A stretch of 64,000 bases of DNA from Chitinophaga skermanii (GCF_003259335.1 NZ_QLLL01000005.1:186001-250000), one strand, 5' to 3'; shown: positions 52,534-62,066, counted from the stretch's first letter. Made by a program: numbers and translations. The notes: generated by a model not told the origin, from the sequence alone.

Positions 52534-52621
52534 CCATGTAATAACTAAGTACTTTCCATGTAACCACCTTGTTGTGTCCATGTGCGTTCCATGTAATCAC
52601 CATGTAACTACCTTGTTAATC
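52534..52621. repeat. 11-bp phased array E, core CCATGTAA
   Basis: CCATGT or a variant (CTAAGT, CCTTGT) starts at 52534, 52545, 52556, 52567, 52578, 52589, 52600 and 52611, an exact 11-bp period over eight units. Its reverse complement, TTACATGG, is the core of array A at 627-714. Confidence 0.87.
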
Positions 52622-52970
52622 TACTGGTTATACGCTGTATTGTTATTATATACTTCTTTGTTTGCACTAGGTGTTTACTTGTAGATGAATAGGGAAGAAG
52701 TAAGGGAATAGTATAGAAAGGGTTACCCAACCCGCCTTCAACCCCACTATTTTCCTTTCAACCCCAACCCCCAATAAGTGCCTTTAAAACACTTAAAATA
52801 TCTTCATGAGTAATTGATTATCAATTATATAATTACTCAAAAAACCTGCCAATTTCCCTCGAAATTCCGTATCTTCAAGTAACCCAAATGCGTTTGTTTA
52901 ACCCAATTATGCAACCAAACCTGCTGGGTGAGTAAACACATATTTTCAAGAACCCCTCAATTATTTCACC

Positions 52971-53954
52971 ATGGGAAAGGTTGTCTATTTCAATTTTTCA
53001 GAACCGGCGCAAGCCTCCTTTTATCAAACTGCCAATGGCTTCGTGGCCGTAAAGCCACGTAAGAAAGCTATCAAATGGCAAGCTCCGCAATACGAAAAAA
53101 TACGGGCACACCGCCAAGAATTTGGCAGGGCAGCACAATCCGGGGCCGATCTACGCTTTGCTTTTCAAGCAACCAGTCACCTGTTCCGCGATGCATCGAT
53201 GTACAGGCGGCTATCATCACAACTATTACAAATTATCCAGCAAGATACATCCCACGTTCGGGGCGAGCGAACCGTGGAAAACGGCGATGTACAATTATTA
53301 AAAGGATTTGAGCTGAATGAAAATGCCTTGTTCCGACGCGTATGCAGGGTACAACCCCGTACAACACTCGATAGGGCAAAGGGTATAGCAAAGGTGGATA
53401 TACCTTCGTTTGTGCCCACGCATGAATTACGTATTCCCAAACATGCCACGCATTATAAAATAGTAACGACTGTACAAGCGGTCGACTTCGATAAGAACGA
53501 AACCACGAGCGAGAGCATACAAACCATCCCCCTGGTGCTCGATGATACCGCTACCATGCCGTATTCGCTTACGGTACCCTTACCTAAAAAGGAACAAAGG
53601 CATGTATTGGTATCGGTGGGAATTGTGTTCGTGGAAATATTAAACGACAAACCATACAGCGTGGCAGGTGGCCGGTACAATGCCATGTGCATTACCCATG
53701 TATTCCCCAAAGTGGGGGTGGAAGCTACGAAGCCAGTACCCCCTGTTGAAGCACCCATACCACTTATTGTAGAAGTAGCAGTACCTACAAAACAAATAAA
53801 ACCGGCTACAACTTTATTACAAACTAGCAGTCCTCGCCCAAAGCAGCTTCGTTTACCCGGTAGAAAAATGCGCGGTAAATTATACAAGGAAGCTATATCG
53901 TATAATAATCACGGTAAAATAGCATCACACTTGTTGGAAGAGCAGGTAGAATGA
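52971..53954 (+). CDS. Bacteroidota-type hypothetical protein
   Basis: This 327-residue protein has no signal peptide or membrane segment. Its order FYQTANGFVAVKPRK near residue 17, RQEFGRAAQSGADLRFAF near 48, RLSSQLLQIIQQDTSHVRGER near 79 and VENGDVQLLKGFELNENALF near 100 resembles a family of uncharacterised Bacteroidota proteins that I recall only as hypotheticals. The C-terminal 80 residues are Pro/Lys-rich and low in structure. It stands alone after array E. No function can be assigned. Confidence 0.7.
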   Translation: MGKVVYFNFSEPAQASFYQTANGFVAVKPRKKAIKWQAPQYEKIRAHRQEFGRAAQSGADLRFAFQATSHLFRDASMYRRLSSQLLQIIQQDTSHVRGERTVENGDVQLLKGFELNENALFRRVCRVQPRTTLDRAKGIAKVDIPSFVPTHELRIPKHATHYKIVTTVQAVDFDKNETTSESIQTIPLVLDDTATMPYSLTVPLPKKEQRHVLVSVGIVFVEILNDKPYSVAGGRYNAMCITHVFPKVGVEATKPVPPVEAPIPLIVEVAVPTKQIKPATTLLQTSSPRPKQLRLPGRKMRGKLYKEAISYNNHGKIASHLLEEQVE

Positions 53955-54219
53955 TGCTATATATATAATGGTGTACCTCGTAAGATGAGGTATGTTTGAC
54001 AAGAAAGCAATCATATAAAATGTGATACAAGAAGCCTAGAAAAAAGGAATATTCGCACAAAAATTGCTGTTAATATGTTTTCAATTTTAAATAATTGAGA
54101 TATTACAGGCATGTGTGTAAACCCTTGAAATGCTTGCGTGTGGTGGGTTATGGCATGAAAAAGGCAAGCTTAGCACTGCGGGGATATCCGAAAATATGTG
54201 CTAAAATTTGCTTAGGCTG
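53955..54219. other. Intergenic region before acpP
   Basis: A hairpin TACCTC/GAGGTA near 53973-53994 may end the upstream gene, but no T run follows. Otherwise nothing is seen before the acpP promoter. Confidence 0.4.
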
Positions 54220-54248
54220 TTGGCAATTGAATAAAAATTATATTTTTG
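54220..54248 (+). promoter_or_regulatory. Promoter of acpP-fabF-rnc
   Basis: TTGG at 54220-54223 and TATTTTTG at 54241-54248 are 17 bp apart, close to the Bacteroidota consensus. They lie 33 bp before the acpP ATG. Confidence 0.55.
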
Positions 54249-54281
54249 CACTCAAGTTTTAAACCAAAAACACTTAAAATT

Positions 54282-54518
54282 ATGTCAGACATTGCATCAA
54301 GAGTTAAAAAGATCATTATTGACAAATTGGGCGTTGACGAAGCTGAGGTAAATCCTGAAGCTAGCTTCACCAACGACTTAGGCGCAGACTCTTTGGATAC
54401 GGTTGAACTGATCATGGAATTTGAAAAAGAATTCAATATTTCAATTCCTGATGAACAAGCTGAAACTATCACAACTGTTGGCCAGGCAGTAGCTTACCTG
54501 GAAGAACATGTAAAATAA
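54282..54518 (+). CDS. acpP: Acyl carrier protein
   Basis: This 78-residue acidic four-helix protein carries acyl chains as thioesters on a phosphopantetheine attached to S37 in the motif [11 protein letters not shown]. Length and the end helix are standard. The ATG at 54282 is chosen; the frame is open for 12 codons upstream, through the promoter. It leads the acpP-fabF-rnc run, a conserved gene order in many bacteria. Confidence 0.97.
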   Translation: MSDIASRVKKIIIDKLGVDEAEVNPEASFTNDLGADSLDTVELIMEFEKEFNISIPDEQAETITTVGQAVAYLEEHVK

Positions 54519-54541
54519 TCCAACTAATCAGAACTGTTTTA

Positions 54542-55795
54542 ATGCAACCCAGACGAGTAGTCGTTACAGGTTTAGGCGCGCTGACACCGCTCGGCAATTC
54601 GGTCGATGAATATTGGCATGGATTGGCGAACGGTGTATCCGGCGCAGATTACATCAAGCAATTTGACGCTTCCAAATTCAAGACCCGCTTTGCCTGTGAA
54701 CTGAAGAATTTTGATGCTACTAACTATATGGATAAAAAGGATGCTCGCAAGATGGATCCCTTTACCCAAACTGCAGTTATTGCATCCGACCAAGCAGTAG
54801 CAGATGCTAAAATCGACCGCAATTCAATTGATGTTGATAGAGTGGGCGTTATTTGGGGTACCGGTGTTGGAGGTATGATAAACTTCTGCAACGAACTGAA
54901 AGAGTTCTATCAAGGTGATGGTACTCCTCGTTTTAGTCCTTTCTTGATCCCTCGCCTAATATTAGACATAGCCGCAGGCTACATTTCAATCCGCAATGGT
55001 TTCCGTGGTCCCAACTTCTCAGTTGTTTCCGCGTGTGCTTCCGCTACAAATGCAATTATCGATGCCATGTACCACATCCGTTGGGGCAAGGCCGATATGA
55101 TCGTTACAGGTGGTTCAGAAAACATTATCAACGCAGCTTGCGTTGGTGGTTTCAATGCCATGAAAGCATTGTCGGAAAGAAACGATGATCCTAAAACTGC
55201 ATCACGACCTTTCGACGCCGATAGGGATGGTTTTGTTATGGGTGAAGGTGCCGGTGCTTTAATCGTGGAATCTTTAGAACACGCCCAAGCACGTGGTGCG
55301 CATATTTATGCCGAATTAGTTGGTGGCGGTGCAACAGCAGACGCTCACCACTTAACCGCTCCACACCCAGAAGGATTAGGTGCTAAAAACGTAATGACAC
55401 AAGCTTTAAAAGACGCCGGTATGGAAGCGCACGAAATTGATTATATCAACGTGCACGGTACATCAACACCATTAGGTGATGTGGCAGAAGTAAAAGCTAT
55501 TCAGCAGGTTTTTGGCGAAGCAGCGTATAAAATGAATATTAGTTCTACGAAATCTATGACCGGTCACCTTCTAGGTGCCGCAGGTGCAGTAGAGGCTATC
55601 GCAGCCATCAAATCTATTATTCACGGTTTGGTTCCTCCTACGATCAACCATTTTACCGACGATCCGCAGTTAGATCCTAAACTTAACTTTACCTTTAACA
55701 AGGCACAACAAAGAGAAGTGAGAGCAGCATTAAGCAACACATTTGGATTCGGTGGCCACAATGCTTCCGTGATATTCAAAAAATTTGTTCCTTAA
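54542..55795 (+). CDS. fabF: 3-oxoacyl-ACP synthase II
   Basis: FabF extends acyl-ACP with malonyl-ACP in type II fatty-acid synthesis. The catalytic Cys is C165 in VVSACASATNAI; the two active-site histidines are in NVHGTSTPLGD and KSMTGHLLGAAGA. The end NTFGFGGHNASVIF is typical. The 417-residue length is normal. It starts 23 bp after acpP and ends 4 bp before the likely rnc start. Confidence 0.97.
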   Translation: MQPRRVVVTGLGALTPLGNSVDEYWHGLANGVSGADYIKQFDASKFKTRFACELKNFDATNYMDKKDARKMDPFTQTAVIASDQAVADAKIDRNSIDVDRVGVIWGTGVGGMINFCNELKEFYQGDGTPRFSPFLIPRLILDIAAGYISIRNGFRGPNFSVVSACASATNAIIDAMYHIRWGKADMIVTGGSENIINAACVGGFNAMKALSERNDDPKTASRPFDADRDGFVMGEGAGALIVESLEHAQARGAHIYAELVGGGATADAHHLTAPHPEGLGAKNVMTQALKDAGMEAHEIDYINVHGTSTPLGDVAEVKAIQQVFGEAAYKMNISSTKSMTGHLLGAAGAVEAIAAIKSIIHGLVPPTINHFTDDPQLDPKLNFTFNKAQQREVRAALSNTFGFGGHNASVIFKKFVP

Positions 55796-55799
55796 TCGT

Positions 55800-56531
55800 G
55801 TGAAAATTTTGCCAGGTTTTCTATATCGCATCGTCTTTAGAAAAAGGAAACTTTACAAAGACTTATATAATTTACTCGGCTTTCCGCCGGGTAATTATGC
55901 TTTGTATGAAGTAGCCCTAAGCCATCGTTCCAGCAAGGAGAAATTCTTGGAAAGCAACGAGCGCTTGGAGTACTTAGGCGACGCTATTTTAGGAGCGATC
56001 ATAGGGGATTACTTGTTTAAAAAGTACCCCTACAAAACCGAAGGCTACCTCACCGAAATGCGATCCAAAATCGTAAACCGCCAGCAATTAAACGATATTG
56101 CTATCAAAATGGGTTTACGTAAACTCACCATCTACGATAAGTATAACAGCTTCCTCAAAATCTCTCAAATCTTCGGGAATACTCTCGAAGCCCTAGTAGG
56201 CGCCGTTTATTTAGACCGCGGGTACGAGAAAACAAAACAGTTTGTACACAAACGCATCCTCGTTCCGTATATCGACCTCGAAGCGCTCGAGTCGGTAGAA
56301 ATGAACCACAAAAACAAACTCTACGGCTGGGCCAATAAACAAGGCAAAAACCTCGAATTCGAATTACTCGAAGAACAAATGGACAACGGCAGAAGAATCT
56401 TCACCGTAGGCGCCATGGTCGACGGGGAACTGATCTGTAGCGGTAAAGCTTTCAATAAAAAAGACGCCAGTCAAATCGCCGCACAACAAGCCATCGAATT
56501 ACTCGGTATCACCGATAACACGAAAGAATAA
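55800..56531 (+). CDS. rnc: Ribonuclease III
   Basis: RNase III cuts double-stranded RNA, including rRNA precursors. The catalytic signature is ERLEYLGDAILG (near residue 60) with the second acidic site in NTLEALVGAVYLD; a double-stranded-RNA-binding domain fills the C-terminal 75 residues (KLYGWANKQGKNLEF, CSGKAFNKKDASQIAAQQA). The start is taken as the GTG at 55800 just after the fabF stop; the longer frame begins at a TTG within fabF. Its stop directly abuts the stop of the convergent GyrI-like gene, with no terminator between. Confidence 0.94.
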   Translation: MKILPGFLYRIVFRKRKLYKDLYNLLGFPPGNYALYEVALSHRSSKEKFLESNERLEYLGDAILGAIIGDYLFKKYPYKTEGYLTEMRSKIVNRQQLNDIAIKMGLRKLTIYDKYNSFLKISQIFGNTLEALVGAVYLDRGYEKTKQFVHKRILVPYIDLEALESVEMNHKNKLYGWANKQGKNLEFELLEEQMDNGRRIFTVGAMVDGELICSGKAFNKKDASQIAAQQAIELLGITDNTKE

Positions 56532-57158
56532 TTAGTCATCCTTCCTTTTTACCGGTATACGGATAATGGTTTTCCATTTCTCCGGCACTACTTTATTGGG
56601 GTCCGACAAATATATTTCGTGGTGTAAGCCATCTTGCTCATATCCTTTCTCTTCCATATACGCATGTAACAAAGCAATGGTAGCCGGCTCGCTATCGTAA
56701 TTCCCTAAGTGCATACATTGCACCACCAAGCCTTCTTTCATTTTTTCAAATCGAACTTCTGTTGCTACCTGTAACTTCTTCGTATGCAGCACTAATCCAA
56801 TTGCTTGTTCAATATCTGCTCGTTCCGTGTATGCAGGAATCCTAATCATCAGTTTCCAGCACCACTCGTTTTTGGGCACTTTTAAGGCGTCTTGGCCGTT
56901 TTTTGTCCACCAAAGGCCTTCAAGCTTAGAAACTGTAAAGTCTTCCTGTAATCGCTTATAAATGGCCTTTACGGTGTAGGCTACGCTATATAGGGCTTGT
57001 ACTTTCGCTGTAAAGGTGGCGCCTGCGGGTTCGCCTTGCCCCATAATCGTAATGTATTGCCCAGCGTCTAAGGCTACCTCGGCGGGGGTAGTGGTAGCTG
57101 TGTAATACGATTTGTACAGTTTGCTTAAATCGATTTTACCTGCAATCATAGCTAACAT
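56532..57158 (-). CDS. GyrI-like small-molecule-binding protein (first copy)
   Basis: This 208-residue protein resembles the GyrI-like domain found alone or at the end of AraC/MerR regulators: YITIMGQGEPAG near residue 33, LEGLWWTKNG near 79, KLMIRIPAYTERADI near 102, and the end LHHEIYLSDPNKVVPEKWKT IIRIPV pattern (broken by residue 200). These domains bind drugs or other small ligands. An ATG three codons in (57149) is an equally good start. It lies downstream of a second GyrI-like gene and a WYL regulator on the same strand. Confidence 0.75.
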   Translation of the reverse strand: MLAMIAGKIDLSKLYKSYYTATTTPAEVALDAGQYITIMGQGEPAGATFTAKVQALYSVAYTVKAIYKRLQEDFTVSKLEGLWWTKNGQDALKVPKNEWCWKLMIRIPAYTERADIEQAIGLVLHTKKLQVATEVRFEKMKEGLVVQCMHLGNYDSEPATIALLHAYMEEKGYEQDGLHHEIYLSDPNKVVPEKWKTIIRIPVKRKDD

Positions 57159-57263
57159 TAAAAGGGTGAGAAAAATTTATTTAGCAGTTCTAACAGTAGC
57201 GCTATGAGTATAACGCTACTGGCTACACGAATACATCGTGGGAATATAAAGGAGGGTCGCATC

Positions 57264-57716
57264 TTATTGAACGCCAATTTGGATGTACGTTATATTGTTG
57301 TCGGCCTGCTCAAAGTTGCACAGCATATAGCATTCACGGTTATGCCCTGTGAAGTGCAAATTATTTTCTTGCACAAAATCAACGAGTTGCGAATAGGTAT
57401 TGCTGAATTTATCCCATGCTCCCAAATGCAAAGCAGCAGCACATTTGAAGCTAGGTAGTTCTATTATTTCGTAAGGACTAGGTACTTCTTTCTTTGCTAC
57501 TACGGGAAAGCCTATACGAAGTTGAAATAATGCCCCAGGTTGTGGATTAAAATCCACATAGTGCCATTGCATAACGCCGGCAATCTCTAACCCTAATTGT
57601 TGTGATTGTGCAAAAAGTTCACGGGGTAACACGCGCACATGCTGTAACATACCTTCGAAATCGCAAGTAAACGATCGACCGAAAAAGTACATGGCGGGTA
57701 ATTGTATGATTTCCAT
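57264..57716 (-). CDS. GyrI-like small-molecule-binding protein (second copy)
   Basis: This 150-residue protein is a stand-alone AraC-effector-binding (GyrI-like) domain: the opening strand IIQLPAMYFFGRS, then PGALFQLRIGFPVV near residue 60, and the helix with GAWDKFSNTYSQLVDFV near 98, ending in a strand YIQIGVQ. It has no DNA-binding part. It follows the WYL regulator by about 100 bp on the same strand, suggesting a ligand-sensing or sequestering unit (inference). Confidence 0.75.
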   Translation of the reverse strand: MEIIQLPAMYFFGRSFTCDFEGMLQHVRVLPRELFAQSQQLGLEIAGVMQWHYVDFNPQPGALFQLRIGFPVVAKKEVPSPYEIIELPSFKCAAALHLGAWDKFSNTYSQLVDFVQENNLHFTGHNRECYMLCNFEQADNNITYIQIGVQ

Positions 57717-57817
57717 ATGATCTTGTATTTAATCATACAAAGAAACATAGGGGGTATGACAACCTTATGTCAGCAGCCTGGCAATAAATTTTTTAACTGT
57801 AAGGAAAGTGGTGGGTA

Positions 57818-58777
57818 TTATTGGTATTGTTGATTGATTTGCAAGGTGATATCGCGAATGAAGTGCATGAGTTTTTGGGGTTGTATTACCGTGGCCTCTG
57901 TCATCCAAGGTAAAATCCACCGGCCAAAGTACTCGATCGAGCTATGGAGGAATTGCATTTCTACTTCGCCGTTTTCTAAGATGGTTTCGTCGATAAAGCC
58001 GTAGTACTGTTTCTGGTTACGCATATATTGTGCACCGCGGCTAGAGAAACGCACTTTGATGAGAAATGCATCATCGGGCATTTGATGTTGTTTGGAGATA
58101 TAGGTTTGAAGGGAGATGTATTTGTCTTTATTGAAATTTTTATCGGTGACAGTCAATTGTTTAATACGATCGATTCTAAAATCCCGGTAATCATTTCTCA
58201 GCAAGCAATAGGCAATAAGGTGCCAACTGCCGGAAAGGTAGAATACGCCAATGGGAGCTATTTCGCGGGTATTCGACGAGTTGTTATATGTGGCTACATA
58301 GTGCATGGTAGTAATGCGCCTATGGGCGATAGCGTATTGAATTTCACTGAGGAAGCGGTTGGGAAACTCGGGGGTAGCGGGTTGAAAATTCCTGTTTAGA
58401 ACAGCAATATTTTCTTCCAAAGATTCTAAAAAATCTTTTTCGCTGCCGCGGAGAACAGCACGAATTTTTTGCATGGCATTCGTGAACTGTGTTTGGGTAG
58501 ATTTATCGCCGAAAGTGGCCATTATTTTTTCGCCTGTTAAAAGGGCTGCCGCTTCTTCTTTACTGAACATAACCGGCGGTAAATGATAGCCTTCTACAAT
58601 GTAGTAGCCGGTTCCAGCCTCTGCACCAATAGGCACCCCCGACTCTTGTAAGGCCTTTACATCACGGTAAACTGTACGCAAACTAATATTAAACCGCTCA
58701 GAAATTTCCGCAGCTCTCACAATTTTCTTACTTTGTAGTTGTATTAGGATGGCATTTAATCGATCGATCCGGTTCAT
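57818..58777 (-). CDS. YafY-type HTH-WYL transcriptional regulator
   Basis: This 319-residue regulator has an N-terminal HTH_11 domain (RLNAILIQLQSKKIVRAAEI, then FNISLRTVYRDVKALQESGVP with the DNA-reading helix), and a WYL ligand-sensing domain from about residue 135 (YAIAHRRITTMHYV, SWHLIAYCLLRNDYRDFRIDRI). WYL proteins regulate stress, DNA-damage and defence genes. An AAAAGTA/TACTTTT inverted repeat at 58796-58813, just upstream, is a candidate autoregulatory operator. Confidence 0.9.
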   Translation of the reverse strand: MNRIDRLNAILIQLQSKKIVRAAEISERFNISLRTVYRDVKALQESGVPIGAEAGTGYYIVEGYHLPPVMFSKEEAAALLTGEKIMATFGDKSTQTQFTNAMQKIRAVLRGSEKDFLESLEENIAVLNRNFQPATPEFPNRFLSEIQYAIAHRRITTMHYVATYNNSSNTREIAPIGVFYLSGSWHLIAYCLLRNDYRDFRIDRIKQLTVTDKNFNKDKYISLQTYISKQHQMPDDAFLIKVRFSSRGAQYMRNQKQYYGFIDETILENGEVEMQFLHSSIEYFGRWILPWMTEATVIQPQKLMHFIRDITLQINQQYQ

Positions 58778-58996
58778 GAATCCAAATTAGTGTAAAAAGT
58801 ATTCTGTACTTTTGTCTAGGAAAGAAAACTAAAATATTTTTTTATTCGTATTAAACTTAGACTATTTTTACATGTCTATTGTACTCTATTGCCTTCGGCA
58901 TTCAACGAACGAGATATTCATATTATCAATATAATTAAGCTATAAAAAGCTACAAAGATACTAGTTGCTGTTACAGCATATAGTTAGGTTAAATGG
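58778..58996. other. Gap between the WYL gene and cydB
   Basis: It holds a + strand TACTTTTG element at 58807-58814 within the inverted repeat upstream of the WYL gene, and AT-rich DNA. No gene is seen. A + strand transcript from this element would meet the hairpin at 58997-59036. Confidence 0.4.
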
Positions 58997-59036
58997 TAAA
59001 AGCCCTGGTAATTCCTTACCGGGGTTCATTTTTTTT
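58997..59036 (-). terminator. Terminator of cydAB
   Basis: CCCTGGTAA pairs with TTACCGGGG around TTCC. T runs occur on both sides, longest on the + strand (T8). A similar hairpin stands upstream of cydA at 61786-61816. Confidence 0.7.
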
Positions 59037-59059
59037 ACCAATGAAACGTTAAAATATCT

Positions 59060-60094
59060 TTAGTAACTCATTTCATTCAACTTCACTTTCCCTCTAAAGG
59101 TCCAAAACACGAATATTGTATAGCCTAATACGAGCGGGGTTCCAATGGCCGCGATTAACATCATAATTTTCAACGATTTGGTAGTAGAAGCAGCTTGGTA
59201 GATGCTTACATTATAAGCCGGGTCGGTAGAAGAGATGATGATGTTAGGATATAATCCTATGGCAAAGAGTATCAACAATATAGCAGTAGTAGTACTAGAG
59301 AAAACGAAGGCTGTAAAGTATTTCCGGCTATCGATATTGCGCTTGATATTCAATACAACCAGCACAGCTAACAGCGGTAAAGCGAATAAAACGGGGTTCT
59401 CCTTGAACTCGGCCGTCATATGTGGAATGTATATCAAGGTGGCCAAGGAAGTCATTATAAAACACAAGATGAAGAACTTGCTACAGTTGTTCACGAGGAT
59501 CGTCAATTTTGCATATAAACGGTTCTCGGTTTTCATGGCCAAGTAAATGGCGCCGTGTAACATGAATAACGAAAGGGTAGTAATGGAAATAAGGATAGAA
59601 TAAGGGTTGAAGAAGGTCCATATCGTACCTGTAAATTCGTGTTGTTCGTTGAATGGCAAGCCATTAATTAGGTTTCCTAACACGAGGCCTAATAGCAAGG
59701 TAATAAGCGTGCTCGACACCATGTAACTAATATCCCACATCTTCCGCCACCACAACATCGGTTCCTTACTTCGAAATTCAATCGATATTGCCCTGAAAAT
59801 CAAGGCCACGAGAAATAACATAAACGGTATGTAGAACGTGCTGAATATAACGCCATATACCAAGGGAAAACCCGCAAAAAGCGCACCCCCGGCAATTACT
59901 AACCATACTTCATTCCCATCCCAAACAGGCCCAATCGCGTTCAAGGCAATCCGCCTGCTTTCTTCCTTGTTGAAAAATAAATGCAAAGCACCAGCTCCTA
60001 AATCAAACCCGTCGAGCACACCGTAACCTGTTATCAATCCACCAATTACCAAGAACCACCAAGTGGGAAGATCTAATCCTAATATTGTTTCCAT
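59060..60094 (-). CDS. cydB: Cytochrome bd oxidase subunit II
   Basis: CydB is the second membrane subunit of cytochrome bd, a high-affinity quinol oxidase for low oxygen. The N-terminal GLDLPTWWFLVIGGLITGYGVLDGFDLG (part: GYGVLDGFDLGAG) and WDGNEVWLVIAGGALFAGFP near residue 53 are typical; nine helices are predicted over 344 residues. It follows cydA by 16 bp. No CydX-type small subunit was seen next to it. Confidence 0.95.
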   Translation of the reverse strand: METILGLDLPTWWFLVIGGLITGYGVLDGFDLGAGALHLFFNKEESRRIALNAIGPVWDGNEVWLVIAGGALFAGFPLVYGVIFSTFYIPFMLFLVALIFRAISIEFRSKEPMLWWRKMWDISYMVSSTLITLLLGLVLGNLINGLPFNEQHEFTGTIWTFFNPYSILISITTLSLFMLHGAIYLAMKTENRLYAKLTILVNNCSKFFILCFIMTSLATLIYIPHMTAEFKENPVLFALPLLAVLVVLNIKRNIDSRKYFTAFVFSSTTTAILLILFAIGLYPNIIISSTDPAYNVSIYQAASTTKSLKIMMLIAAIGTPLVLGYTIFVFWTFRGKVKLNEMSY

Positions 60095-60110
60095 AATTGT
60101 TGCTTTATGC

Positions 60111-61493
60111 TTAAGAAATAGCGCCTACGTTGCGTTTAGAGAATACATCACTATCATCTTCTTCATTCTCGTTCACATCAGGCCCGTGCTTTATTTTTTT
60201 ATTGAGTAAATAGAGGAATAGGATAAACAGCACGAGGTACACAAACGTGAAAAGTATTAAAGAGAATACCACTTGGTTGGCGGTGACTGTTTTCGACAAA
60301 GCATCGCTGGTGCGCAATAATTTATACACCACCCAAGGTTGTCGACCTACTTCCGCCGCGTACCAGCCTGCTTGGTTGGCAATTTGAGGAAGTAAAACAG
60401 CCAATACGAATATGCGCATCAACCACCTTTGCTCGAATAATTTCTTCTTATATAATAAGTATACAGCAAGCAAGGTTAAAGCAATTAAGGTAATACCGAT
60501 AGTCACCATTAAGTGATATGTTTGGAATACGAAATTCACCTGCTTAGGTCGATCTTCTCCTGGGAAAGCATTTAACCCCGTTACTGGCGCTTTGAAATCT
60601 TGGTGTACTAAAAAAGATAGCCCACCGGGTACTTTAATACCACTTACTTTTTGATCTTTTGTATGTACCCAGCCGAGCAGGTACATATCGGCAGGAGCAT
60701 TTGCATCGAAGTGACCTTCCATGGCTGCTAACTTAGCCGGTTGGTATTTACTTACATAATCGGCGGAACGGTGGCCGGAGAATAATTGTAATAAGGCGGC
60801 AATGCAAGCAACACTTAAGCCTACTTTAAACATTGCTTTGGCCGACGAAAGGTGTTTGTTTTTGAGGATATACCAAGCGCCTACACTCATTACAAGGAAG
60901 GAGCCTGCTAAGAAAGAACCGATAATAACGTGTGCGAAGCGATCCATGCTACTGGGGTTGAAGAACATCACCCAAAAATCGGTAATCACAGCCCGGGCTT
61001 GCATGCCTTCACCTTCTATGACGTAGCCGGTGGGGGTTTGTTGCCAGGAGTTGGCCACTACAATCCATAGGGCCGAGAAAATAGATCCCAAGGCCACCAT
61101 AATCGTCGAGAAAAAGTGCACCCCTTTACTTACGCGGTTCCACCCGAATAATAGTATGCCCAGGAAGCCCGATTCTAAAGCAAATGCAAAAATACCTTCT
61201 GCTGCCAAGGCGCTACCGAAAATATCGCCTACATACCGCGAATACGTGGCCCAGTTGGTACCGAATTCGAACTCCATTACAATACCGGTGGCTACACCAA
61301 TACCGAAAATTAAAGCGAATATTTTAATCCAAAACCGGGTAATGTGTTCGTACAGTTTATTACCGGTTTTTAAGTACATACCTTCCATAATCACGAGGCA
61401 TAAACCAAGCCCTATACTTAACGGGGGGTAGATGTAGTGAAAAGCTACAGTGAAGGCAAATTGGATTCTTGAGAGGATTTCTACATTATGCAT
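60111..61493 (-). CDS. cydA: Cytochrome bd oxidase subunit I
   Basis: CydA carries the quinol site and the three hemes. The 460-residue product starts at the ATG at 61493 ([11 protein letters not shown]); a longer frame to 61517 adds eight residues not seen in the family. H19 in [14 protein letters not shown] is the expected heme ligand. [20 protein letters not shown] and the [15 protein letters not shown] block near residue 380 are typical. The Q-loop looks short. It is cotranscribed with cydB. Confidence 0.95.
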   Translation of the reverse strand: MHNVEILSRIQFAFTVAFHYIYPPLSIGLGLCLVIMEGMYLKTGNKLYEHITRFWIKIFALIFGIGVATGIVMEFEFGTNWATYSRYVGDIFGSALAAEGIFAFALESGFLGILLFGWNRVSKGVHFFSTIMVALGSIFSALWIVVANSWQQTPTGYVIEGEGMQARAVITDFWVMFFNPSSMDRFAHVIIGSFLAGSFLVMSVGAWYILKNKHLSSAKAMFKVGLSVACIAALLQLFSGHRSADYVSKYQPAKLAAMEGHFDANAPADMYLLGWVHTKDQKVSGIKVPGGLSFLVHQDFKAPVTGLNAFPGEDRPKQVNFVFQTYHLMVTIGITLIALTLLAVYLLYKKKLFEQRWLMRIFVLAVLLPQIANQAGWYAAEVGRQPWVVYKLLRTSDALSKTVTANQVVFSLILFTFVYLVLFILFLYLLNKKIKHGPDVNENEEDDSDVFSKRNVGAIS

Positions 61494-61517
61494 AGCACCT
61501 GTTTTTTTGGTGGGCAA

Positions 61518-62066
61518 CTGGCGTAAAGGTAGCTGCTGAAATCATGTTGAATAATGATGGTTGTCATGTTTCATTATGCAACGTCCACTAACTTTGTTTG
61601 TTTATTTCTTGCACAAAAAATTATAGTTGATATGTCAATTATTAAGGGGAGAACTATTTCCCTACGATAACGAACAGTTAACAAAACATATACAAATTAT
61701 CGCTAATTTTAGTTCATCCTAATTTTAGCATAACATCATTTAAAAAGATGCATCTTAAAATTAGTTTACTTGGAGTAAGCAGTAAGACCTGGTATTTCTA
61801 CCGGGTTTTGTTTTTTAATAAGAATAACGAGCAATTAACAATTTTTGACCATCTTTCCCCTTATCATTACGTAACTATTCAAGCGCTATTTAGTTCATTC
61901 ATACCACGTAAGTACTCAGGATCAAATGATTAGAATTGGGAATGTTTTATAATTGGATATTATATTTTATTTAACTATATTAAAGTTAAACTTACAACCA
62001 AAGAAAGTGCCGCAAATGGTGCAATCCTAGTAAGGAAAATCGCGTTTGTTATATACTCAGTCCCCG
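61518..62066. other. Divergent gap between cydA and the hybrid kinase
   Basis: It contains a + strand TAACTTTG at 61589-61596, two CTAATTTTAG repeats 16 bp apart (61703 and 61719) with a related inverted copy near 61754, and the terminator at 61786-61816. A + strand transcript from 61600 to 61816 is possible. No protein gene is supported. Confidence 0.45.
61786..61816 (+). terminator. Terminator-like hairpin in the cydA upstream gap
   Basis: ACCTGGTA pairs with TACCGGGT around TTTC and is followed by TTTGTTTTTT. No + strand gene precedes it, so it may end a small RNA. Confidence 0.6.

Larger units (their letters stand above)
52051..52970. other. Divergent intergenic region with array E and AT repeats
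   Basis: The 920-bp region between the efflux operon and the gene at 52971 holds a 16-bp direct repeat (52304 and 52360), a run of TTAA-like words about 10.5 bp apart near 52200-52255, array E at 52534-52621, and an inverted repeat GAGTAATT/AATTACTC at 52808-52838 with an inner TTGATTATCAA. No protein gene is evident. Confidence 0.55.

Noticed and set aside
61748..61933. 61-codon + strand frame upstream of the hybrid kinase
   Set aside because: It runs through a terminator hairpin and shows no family features.
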